Source: Isoetes taiwanensis (lineage: Eukaryota > Streptophyta > Lycopodiopsida > Isoetales > Isoetaceae). From it: a stretch of DNA of 64,000 nucleotides. The notes below the pieces were generated by a model. It worked only from the letters and a program-made list of their open reading frames with translations. It did no database searches and was not told the origin of the DNA. Positions 54,975 through 64,000 of the stretch are shown here, piece by piece. Position numbers and translations under genes: made by a program. How positions within the stretch are numbered: the first letter of the stretch is position 1; each line of letters starts with the position of its first letter. The DNA is taken from assembly GCA_021234155.1 (NCBI GenBank), contig JAJEKV010000030.1:8425890-8489889 (forward strand). Direction: 5' to 3'.

Positions 54975-55793
54975 GGCAGAGAAAAGCTTAATTTTAACCA
55001 AGAAATGAATGAATCTAACATTGTATCACATATTGCCATCTCTAGATCTTCGATTGTAATTCGGCCGACCAAAGCAGCATATCCACCGTGCTGACAAATG
55101 GGTCTGGGCAAAGCGGCACAAAAGCAGATGATGAAGTATCGATCAACCCCTTGACAGTCTGCACTTCTGGTTGGATAATCCGAAACAGGTTCCACAAATG
55201 CCCAAACAAAATATATTCTACGTAATATACGGTAGGTCCAAATTACTGTGAAATTGTGCGTGTTTTTTTTCACGCAATATCCTCCGCCGCTTGCAGAGCA
55301 GCGCCGCCGCTCCCCTGTTTGTTCCCCTGTGTTTCGGCATTGTTTACCTGTTTGATCCGAAGCCCTGTTCACCTATTTCGGCCTTGTTTACATGTTTGAT
55401 CCGAAGCCCCGTTTACCTGTTTCGGCCTTCTTTACCTGTTTGCGCTGTGCCTTCAGTCAACGAACAAAGCCGAAGTACAAAGCCGAACAAAGTCTCTCAG
55501 ATTTACTACAAAGCCGAAGCCACTGGATTTGCTGAAGTCGTCCTCAGATGCAACAAAGCCGAAGTTCCCAAAACATAGAGCTCTGTTTTCTTTGAGCTCG
55601 AAACAGAGAGCTAGAAACAGAGAAATAGAAGCTAGTCTGAGCTCGGAATCACAGAAGCAAGGGAAGAGGCTATGGCCGCAGATTATCAACGATTCCAAGT
55701 TGATTTGAAGCTTTCTCAGACTAGATTCCACACCAGAACATCCGCCATAGCCACGATCATGTTCGTTTTTTGGACCTACAGTTTATTACGTCC
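54975..55793. repeat. non-coding, with 44-bp tandem repeat at 55340-55427
   Basis: Two 44-bp units (TTGTTTACCTGTTTGATCCG followed by AAGCCC-GTT-ACCT-TTTCGGCC). Motifs ACAAAGCCGAA recur further on (55470-55560). No gene recognised. Confidence 0.6.
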
Positions 55794-55952
55794 CGTAATC
55801 TACGGGAGGAGGGCATTCCGCCCTCGCAGGGCCTCTCGGCGACGCGCACAGCCTCGGCGGCACTTGCGGCTCCGCCGCTCGTGCCCCGCCTCGGCTGGCG
55901 GCGCCGCCTTGAGGCCCTACGGGGCGGAATGCTCCCCCTCCCGTAGATTACG
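55794..55952. repeat. 159-bp GC-rich foldback element
   Basis: CGTAATCTACGGGAGG at the left is repeated inverted at the right (CCTCCCGTAGATTACG) and pairing continues inward (GGGCATTCCGCCC with GGGGCGGAATGCTCC, then GCAGGGCCTC with GAGGCCCTAC), leaving a GC-rich loop region. It stands out from AT-rich flanks. It is a MITE or other foldback; no clear target duplication. Confidence 0.75.
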
Positions 55953-57735
55953 TAGTCCAAAATGCCCAAGTATTGCTCTGGAAGCTTGATGCCGTTCTGC
56001 CCTTCTCGCTGGAAAAAATGCAGAAACAAATGCCCAAAATAAGAAATGGGTTCCACAAAATGCCCGAATTTGTATTCCGACCAGAAGCCACGAAAGAAAA
56101 ATGCAAGAGCTAGAACGGGAGGAGCCGATTTGGGATGGCCCAAAATACAGCAAGCAACCCTAAAGGCAACCCGAAATAGCAAATGGCGAACTGCAAGAAG
56201 CTACGTAAATTGAAGCAGAACCTTGGTGATTCCAAACTTGGAGATGGCCAAGGCAACAACAAGAAAAACTGAAAGGTAGGGCAGAAGCAGCAGATCAAAA
56301 GGAGATGATAAGACAAGGGTTTCATCAAATGGACGAATTTTTTAGATGCACGAATTGTAAAGATAATAAGCAAAGCAGAGCTATGTCGACCATGGGCAAG
56401 TAGACTAAAGAGAGAGTAGACAAGAGGAGAATACAGATAGCTGATGAAGATGAAAAGGGAAGAATGGGTATACGAAGGAGAGGCACCAAGTGAGCCTAAC
56501 TAGGGGGGTGCCCGGACAAATAGCTGATGAAGGAGAGGCACCAAGTGAGCCTAACTAGGGGGGTGCCCGCATTCCGTGCACTTAAGGATCGAATGCATCT
56601 GGAAGCAGCTTCCTGCCACTAAAACTACTACTTACCTATGCCAACGCTTCACTACTACTTACCTATGCCAACACGAAGCAGGGCTCCAATTTGATGTATC
56701 TTACATGCTCAGCAGAAAATCAGGTTGAAATTTATGGGCTTACGAAGACAAGGGGGTCCAAAGACCATTGCGTATAGACGAAGACAAGGGGGTCCAAAGA
56801 CCATTGCGTCACCTATCTGCCCACAAAACAAGCACTAAATGCCACAAACTGCAGGTGGATTTAAGTAGTTTTCGTTATGTTAAAGTCTTAACAGAAAGTT
56901 AACTTAGTCTTGGTGCGAACGTAAGAGTTTCTTATAAGTTTAACTGGAAAGTTAAAAAAGTTTTACTTAATCCTAACTTAATGGCCGGTGCAAAGGTACC
57001 TTAATAGGAATAATGAGATGGTCTCAACCTAAGTGTTAGCCTAGCTAGGCTAATATGTTAGGCTTGGTAGGCCTAACATACTTTCTTCAAGCCTCGTTAC
57101 GTTCTTTTTAGAACTAACCAGATATCCAAAACTCGTATTATCCATACAAGCATAGTTTAAAAAATTCAACCTATAAATTGGAGCAGGATGTTTACAAAGT
57201 GACTGAAATTTTTTCGCAATAGTCTTAACATTGTGTTGAGTGTTTTGCCTCTTAAATACAAGGAATGTTATGGAGGCAGAAGAAGACGATGCCTAATAGT
57301 GGCTCCAACAAAGGTCCAAATGAAGCTAATGATGTTTGGCATGCTCCTATAATGATATCAACGTCAGGAAGTACCTCAGGAAGTACTGGCAAACAATTCT
57401 AGATATAAATTTGGATTGTGTATCTTGGAACCAAACTTAATAGAATCCGAGCCAGGGGGCATATGCTTAGTTGAACGCGCTTACATATACAAAAGTAGCT
57501 AATTCTAAGGTCTTTGGTATCAAAAGTGACTCTATAGTTTCATAACACAACAATTGATTCAAAACATTGCATTACATAATTGTTGCTAATAGTATCACTA
57601 GCATTCCGGACAAAACCATTGGTACTACTATAGGTGCAATAAATGGGGCAAATAGTGAAAGGATGCAGAAATTGAAATGTGAGAAAAGTAGAAAGGAGCC
57701 TATCTATTATGAAACCCAAATCCTTGGCCAGAGAG
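55953..57735. repeat. non-coding with clustered short tandem duplications
   Basis: Separate two-copy repeats: 56474-56569 (period 55, GAAGGAGAGGCACCAAGTGA), 56625-56673 (period about 27, ACTACTACTTACCTATGCC), 56742-56809 (period 36, ACGAAGACAAGGGGGTCCAA). No gene recognised. Confidence 0.7.
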
Positions 57736-57881
57736 GTCGGAATTGAAATGGCTAGCAAGTGCATTTGGTTGTTAAGTAAGTAATGAAAGAAAGAAAGAAT
57801 CTGCAGGTCGGAATTGAAATGGCTAGCAAGTGCATTTGGTTGTAAATGATGTTAAGTAATGAAAGAAAGAAAGAATCTGCA
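57736..57881. repeat. 70-76-bp tandem duplication
   Basis: GGTCGGAATTGAAATGGCTA to AAGAATCTGCA occurs twice in tandem (57736-57805 and 57806-57881), differing mainly by a small insertion. Confidence 0.9.
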
Positions 57882-58056
57882 AAAGGCATGTTTGAAAACC
57901 AAAGAGAAGGATCAAAATGAAGCAAAATGGATGCCAGATTTGTTGGTTGTGTTTCTTTGGACGTTTCGTTGGTTGTGCAAGAATGTCAATGAAACAAATG
58001 TCCATCCCTTATTCTTTTCTTTTGTGGTTACCAGATGTGCTTTACAAGGAGTGCAC

Positions 58057-59068
58057 CTAGGACACATCTTCTGCAACCTTCAACACAATCGAAAGTAAAG
58101 CATCTACTGCAGAGAAAAAGGGGCTGTGATCACAAGATAGCTCAATGACTTCCTTGGGAGGATTGTTGGCTAGGTAGAGATCTTGATGTTTAGGAAGCAC
58201 AAATCTGTCCTCCATTGTCTTAATATAAAACCTTGGAATGATTCCATACCTATCTTCTGTAGTGTTAGAAACATGCTCAGATGGCAACAGACAGACATTA
58301 GGTTTCAAGAGCGACTTTGCCAACACAATATCCTGTACAAATAAGCAAGGGACAAAAAAAAGTTATTAGCAAGAATATGCTTACTTTGCAGACAACACTT
58401 CCATGTAACCAATGCACTGTTTAGTGGATTTTGAATACCTGTGATGGACTAAGATGATAAAGGTACTCTCCAACTTTGTCCATTTGAAAAGAAACAGATG
58501 TTGGAGGATTCTCTGGTCCGTTAGAATAGTTAAACTCAGCAATGTCCTTCATGTGTGTATCAGAAAATATCTGACAAAGACCAATATCAGCAAATGAGAC
58601 CAGAAGTTTGTATGGACTGCTTGCAATGTTGGCCCAAAACGCATACCTCTTTCACGATTTCCAAGGCCCGGGTTCCAGAACGAAGCATTGTAGAGCAGAT
58701 AAAAACAGAGGCAGCAATCTTATGAGGAAAAAGCTCCATGACCTTAGTCGCTGCTAACCCGCCCATACTGTGACTAATTAATATGACCTAATCAGCAATG
58801 AAACCTAGGTTTAGGGAGAAAGAACAGCCACAAAAGGAATGATGAAATGTACCTCTTTATTATCAGGAAGAGAATGCAAAAGATCTACCAGCGGAGCTGC
58901 ATATTGTGCCAAGGTGTTAACAAGGCCCGGATGGCCTTGATGAACACCGGAACCATATAGATCTACAGCTATGGCGGTGTGGCCTTGGCGTTGTAGCCGA
59001 TCAATGAGCTTGTACCAGCACCAGGCGCCATGGCCGGATCCGTGAACCAGCACAAATTTCCTCCCCAT
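58057..59068 (-). CDS. methylesterase (MES/SABP2 family), four exons, apparently intact
   Basis: Exons on the minus strand: 59068-58853, 58787-58647, 58570-58439, 58332-58057. All introns are GT-AG and phase 0, giving 254 residues. The fold is an alpha/beta hydrolase: FVLVHGSGHGAWCWYKLIDR (oxyanion loop HGSGHGAWCW), then ILISHSMGG with the nucleophilic Ser (most MES have GHSMGG, so the first Gly is Ser here), an acid region FVLPKHQDLYLANNPPKEV, and CDHSPFFS with the catalytic His. The SDHSPFFS-type ending and spacing resemble plant methylesterases that hydrolyse methyl esters of hormones such as salicylate, jasmonate or IAA; the substrate cannot be told. The length matches the family (255-265). 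It is the only complete gene seen in the window. Confidence 0.9.
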
Positions 59069-59574
59069 TCTAGGCTAGGTATGCTTTTATTGTGAAAAAA
59101 CATTGCTCCGTTGGGGTTTAGGAGTCTCTCGAGGTTACCTTGGTGCCAGCCTTACCTTTCCTTTAACAAAATAGTAGGGTCGCTTTGATTCCCTGGCGCC
59201 CAATCCTGAGACGACGCGTGGCATAGCCAATATTGCGGAATAGAAGTTGGGTTGCTCGATTCCGCGTGACCGGCTGCGCCTGTTACTCAGCAAGAACACA
59301 CTATTTTTCCACCAGATCTCCCCTGTTCTGTGCTATTTTTCCACCAGATCTTCCCTATTCTGTGCTGTTCTTCAGCTATTCTTCGCTGAAAAGACTTTGC
59401 AGTGGTCAGATCTTAGAGTGCAAGGACTTTGTAGGGCAGGATCTTCACAGGGCAGGTATGTTTTTGTGCCGGATCTATCAAAGAACCTCTAAAACGTCTG
59501 GTTTTTGCCGGATCTCTTCCTACTGCGTGAAACGAAAGAAAAGATCCAAAACCTAGCTCCCCTACTTCTATTTT
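59069..59574. other. upstream region of the methylesterase gene
   Basis: No recognised TE. ACCAGATCT-CCCT-TTCTGTGCT occurs twice (59308-59360) as an imperfect ~32-bp duplication. A TATA box for the minus-strand gene could not be chosen with confidence. Confidence 0.35.
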
Positions 59575-59698
59575 GTAGGGGAAGAGAAGCAGGGGCTCCC
59601 CTTCCGCAAAATCGGCAGGGGCCCCGCGACTGGTGGCAGCCGAGAGCGGGTCTGCCGATTCTTGCGGAAGGGGAGCCCCTGCTTCCCTTCCCCTATAC
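59575..59698. repeat. 124-bp foldback (MITE-like)
   Basis: Arms of about 45 bp: GTAGGGGAAGAGAAGCAGGG continuing GCTCCCCTTCCGCA at the left, and the inverse ending CTTCCCCTATAC at the right, with one or two mismatches and a 1-nt indel. A TA at each end is compatible with a TA target duplication (Stowaway/Tc1-like), but other classes are possible. Confidence 0.75.
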
Positions 59699-60531
59699 AT
59701 ACTGCCCCTCAAGTTTATAGTGATCCAACGGTTGAGATTAATCTTGGCTAATGGTGTTATAAGCCATAACACATCGCTACTTCATAACATCCTATGGTGT
59801 TACTAGGATGTCATCAAATGGCCGATTTAGATCGTTTTTGATGGTAATCAGATGGCCCAAAACTCTTGGGGCAGTGTGTTAAAGGATAAATTTAAAAGGA
59901 TAAATTTTAATTACCTTTAAGTTAAAAGGATAAATTTTAATTTTCAACAAAACAAAATGTCTCATTCGCACTACTAGTTAAGTCGGCATTGGGTTGGGTT
60001 AAGAATTTTAGTATAGTGTCACATAACTTTTTTAAATGAAAATGTTAGACTAGTGGCATTAAATTCCTTTCTTGTTGAGATGGTCGGTTGGTAATGTTCT
60101 ATCCATTATTGTAATATTGGTGCTGAATTGAATAGGATGCTTTATGCATGGATCATAAACATATATGAAAGTTTATATTTTCTAATGTTTTATTTTTGTG
60201 TTTTATTTAACGGATTTGATCTTTTGAACTGGTGCTCAAAAGCAATTTTATCCAAGTAAGTCTCTCTTCACGTCGTTACATTTTTTATGACTCGAACAAT
60301 TAGATTCTCTTGGACTTTATATAGCATTTCATTAAAGTGTTTTTTATGGTCCAATCATTTGTACGGTCGATCGTATTTATAGAGAAATTTTACAGTTGTG
60401 GTGGACCTAAGTCCAATGAAAAATGCTCTCTTCTTTACTATAGTTTCTATTTTAGGATATCAATATTTGCTAATTTTGTGAGTTACAATTATTCCATAGG
60501 CAATGCATTTCTGGGCTTGGATGTTTGGGGT
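59699..60531. other. non-coding AT-rich interval
   Basis: No gene. A short GATAAATTTTAA-TT triplication sits near 59885-59943. Confidence 0.45.
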
Positions 60532-61068
60532 CCGGATTCGGGAGAGTTTGGGGTCAATCCTCTGTGAGAACCCTTGCGTCCTATAAACAACTCCTTAACA
60601 GAAAAGAAATGTCACACGGGCTTTGAAATGTCAAAAGAAGGAGGAGAGAGAAAAAAAACAATGCAACACAGATGTTAAACCGAGGATCTTGAGTGAGCAA
60701 AGAGAATGCATGAAGAGCTCCAAAAGGAGTTGAGACAACAAAAATGCCTGAAGTTGTCTAAAAATCTAAGTCTAATCTTCTGGTATATGTAGTATAATGG
60801 CCTCTGCCCAAAATAGCAAAGAGCCTGCCGTTTCTGGATCTTCAGTTAACTAATCCCGTGATCTCTACTATGACTCGTGGAATCATTATTGCCATAATGA
60901 GTGACACTAAAAATCAGCGGGTCATGGATTCCCTATATTGTGGACTCTCGTGGTCTCTTCTTCTTAGTTGGCGTGGACTTAGCTCTTGACATGGATGCTT
61001 GACCTTTGCCCTTTGGCACTTTTCTGTACCTTAGAAATAGTCTTGTGCTTTGGGATATAGGACTGACA
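60532..61068 (-). mobile_element. second gypsy LTR, same family as 13601-14132
   Basis: Starts TGTTTGGGGTCCGGATTCGG (compare TGTTTGGGGTCTGGGTTCAG) and ends GGACTGACA before CTCTCCCCC, the antisense polypurine tract. The two LTRs are alignable but clearly diverged, so they belong to separate insertions. Confidence 0.75.
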
Positions 61069-61220
61069 CTCTCCCCCATCAAAGAACACTCAGAGGACAG
61101 AAAAATGGGTAACGTCTTTGGAGGAGGAAAATTTGCAAGATTGACAGCATCATCCTGGCGACTGTGGAGTCGGCTTGATTATGGTACTCAGCAACCAGTT
61201 TCTATCGCTGTTAAATCATG
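61069..61220 (-). pseudogene. C-terminal fragment of the extra gypsy ORF
   Basis: Minus frame QDDAVNLANFPPPKTLPIFL, SSECSLMGESVSP aligns with QDDFEVARFPPPETVPLFL, TPECRLVGGSVSP at 14133-14220. The remaining element is missing; homology ends before 61297. Confidence 0.65.
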
Positions 61221-61526
61221 TTCTCACTATGTTCCACATTTAAGTTAAGGTCATATCTCCTTATCTGTGCAAAAAGATGTACAGACAACTTGTGCATCTA
61301 AGAGTGGTAAGATAAAAAGATGGAGATGGTGGTAAGATAGACAGAGTTGATAAGTGTGTCACCTCAATAGAGCAGAGACACTAGCATTGCTCCACTTGAA
61401 CTTGGTTTTGAGATTGAGAATTAGCAGGCACACCGACAAACGAGAGGTTCGAGACGCAGGAAACAACTATATTTCTGCTTCGATAACAATAGGGTCATCG
61501 TCGGTACAACCAGTCCTCGAAGGGTA

Positions 61527-61824
<298 letters not shown>

Positions 61825-62184
61825 CCATGTCCTCTCCACCATCATCCTCGACATAATCTAAATCAATATAGGTAATTCTTAAAGAGCGTGCAACATATCG
61901 CGCATTGGCTCGTCATGAAAGACTTCTTCTCGGGTTCGTCAATAGGTTCATCCTCTTCATATTGATCGTATGCAATATCTTCATATTGGTGCGCTCTGGC
62001 TTGAAATTCACGACGATAGGTTTCCCTTTGCCTGTAACTTAGAGAACTAATGGATCGGGATGGAGACCACCCGTTTATTAAACAGGAGTAACGTATTAAA
62101 CATCATGTCAAATAATGTAATAAGTATAAAATACATACAACTGGTTAGTCACTTATAATATCAATAGATAGTAAAACATTTGTT

Positions 62185-62275
62185 GCGCCTTCTTTTTGGG
62201 TCCTATAGGCAAATTGGTCTCCGTGGACGATAAAAACTTTATTCTATTCAATTCCATTCTTTTGCTTTAACAAGT
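62185..62275 (+). mobile_element. LINE 3'-UTR fragment in copy 2
   Basis: GTCCTATAGGCAAATTGGTC, TCCGTGGACGATAAAAAC, then degenerate ATTC repeats. It is the counterpart of 11488-11590. Confidence 0.65.
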
Positions 62276-63791
62276 GTGCACGCACAACAAATAATATTGA
62301 TACCATGACACCCCCTAGGCATTTCATTGCATTAAGAAACTTTGTCCTTTTACCACCTCATAAAACTCATCTATCAGTGATGACTGTATCATCCTGTCTG
62401 CTTTTGAACCATACAAAAAGTGGCAATTGTTTTCTAGTTTCCTAATTTTTTTTTTTTATAGAAACGAATTTAGTAGAATTAAGATGTCTTACTAATAATT
62501 AATATTCCCTGCTATAGAACGTCCATTAATTTGGCAAATTTAATATGATTAGGATGCAATATTATCAAATTTTGACGATTTATAAATCCTTTAATTTGAC
62601 GGATCGTACTAAACCATCGAATTAAGATTTATAAAATTGGTGAAACATAGCATTTTTGCGATATATCACACCTTAAAGCCATTGCTGCACATCTATTGAT
62701 TAGAGATTTATTGAAAAATCCATACTCCTATGCACTTTTTTGCAATATACTTATCTAAATAATACCACCACGACTTGTTAACACCTTTTTGTTCAGTTGC
62801 TGGCAACTTACTTGCATTTTTTATCTCCAAAGTTGGACTAGTGGCAAGTGGCATAAAAGGGGCCCTCTATGTAGATTAAAATCCATTGTCATAATCAAGG
62901 GACCCTCTATGTCCCTCTATGTTGATTAAAACCCATTGTCATAATCTCATCCACACATCATCATTGTTTTCCATGCTAGATTATAGAGTAATAATGGACC
63001 TTACTAATAGAGTCGTTCTTAGGGGTCACAACTTAAGACCCATCAAATTGTTTGTGAGTGAAGAGAGGCTTTGAACTTTGTGTGATATAATTAATAGATA
63101 ACATTTGATTTGTAATCATGCTTTGGTCTAACCTCCATCATGTCTATATGTGTTTGATGTCTACAGGGATGGCACACATAAAAGAAGAGTACATTATTGA
63201 GTTAAACTTGGATGACTTTTATGGATGGTTACAACTCATCTTAAATTTATTTCGAAACTTATGTTATTTGCAAAAATATCATTCTAATGATGGTGAAGCA
63301 TCTTGGGTTATTGTTGATGCTAAATTTGCAGTTGATAATTCTAGTCGATGTTGTTATGTTATGAATCATTTATATATTGAATGACAAAGAGAAGGACGTG
63401 CAATTTATTGGACTTACTAATCTTTGGAAACACGTTCGTCAAGAAAAAAAAAAAGAAAAAGAATCTGTATTCTAATAGCAATATTCACCACTGGCTCGCT
63501 ATTATCAATTGGCATTCTATTGCAAAATATTGAAATTAGAGTTGGAAGATAAGTACACTCGGCATAATCATAGGCTCAACTCTCAGGCGAGTTGGCAAAG
63601 AGAATTGTTCGCGGCCACGGCTGCCACAATAAATTTCTTGTATTTTATTTTAATAATAGGTGTCCACTCCATCTCATGTTGAAATAGTAGGTATACATAT
63701 ATGGAAATGAGTTCCCATGCTTTCCATATCACCATCCATAATATTTTATTCACGGATTGTTATAGGTATCCATTCCATGTCATGTTGAAAT

Positions 63792-64000
63792 AGCATTACA
63801 TATATTTGGAAAAGAGTGTCTCTATAATCTCCATATCACAGTTCATGATATTTTATTACTAACATGTCTTCTAGAAATATTTATTGAATTCTATGTGTAC
63901 ATAGGATGCTATGGATGAGGTTGGTGCCTCAAGGTTGGAAAGAGTTGGTGCTCTTGACCAAGTGATTGGAATGAGCGAAAGTCCCTGAGCTCGGGATCTT
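63792..64000. other. window end, unassigned
   Basis: Contains a third imperfect copy of the ATTCCATGTCATGTTGAAAT-type phrase that also occurs at 63670 and 63770. It diverges from copy 1. No gene recognised. Confidence 0.35.

Overview
This is nuclear DNA of a land plant. It holds spliced eukaryotic genes with GT-AG introns, plant-type families (methylesterase, plant GATA factor, CCT6 chaperonin, flavin monooxygenase, MAPKKK, ARMH3), Ty3/gypsy and Ty1/copia elements with plant signatures, a CACTA transposase fragment, LINEs and many small DNA elements. The species cannot be fixed from the sequence. The TE load and the lack of any familiar flowering-plant gene block make me lean weakly towards a fern, lycophyte or gymnosperm. 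One gene looks intact, a four-exon methylesterase at 58057-59068 (minus). Nearly everything else is mobile DNA or gene debris.

Layout. 1-9.8 kb: a palindrome-rich region (family A hairpins and ~100-bp foldbacks at 1.98-3.09 kb), followed by a decayed multi-exon gene of unknown family whose 3' part is an NIF/FCP1-like HAD phosphatase and whose introns carry the same hairpins. 9.9-24.8 kb: nested transposons. A CACTA copy is interrupted by a copia element, which is interrupted by a minus-strand Ty3/gypsy element with an extra ORF, which in turn holds a 1.55-kb poly(A) retroposon with a 12-bp target duplication. 24.8-29.3 kb: no recognised gene. 29.3-36.5 kb: minus-strand gene fragments (CCT6 pseudogene fused to a flavin monooxygenase first exon, ARMH3-like and MAPKKK-like pieces) with two copies of a hairpin-bearing module. 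36.5-46.7 kb: minisatellites, two Helitron-like ends, a segmental duplication and a LINE fragment. 46.7-53.0 kb: a probable solo LTR, a hAT-like element with an exact 8-bp target duplication packed with family C hairpins, and a copia LTR split by a LINE. 53.4-55.0 kb: a Mutator-like element (9-bp target duplication, TIRs studded with family B hairpins) that carries the N-terminal half of a GATA factor gene with its intron. 55.3-59.7 kb: tandem duplications, two GC-rich foldbacks and the methylesterase. 60.5-64 kb: a second gypsy LTR and an inverted second copy of the 9.9-12.2 kb CACTA-like block, containing a SINE with a (TATC)n tail.

The main theme is short hairpin repeats. At least three unrelated sequence families (A: arms TCTCGACT/AGTCGAGA; B: GGGTTCGC/GCGAACCC; C: TTTCGC/GCGAAA) share one design, conserved arms around a loop of about 4 nt, and each is confined to one mobile-element-like block. 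B and C lie inside elements whose ends and target duplications can be read directly. All functional interpretation of these hairpins is inference.
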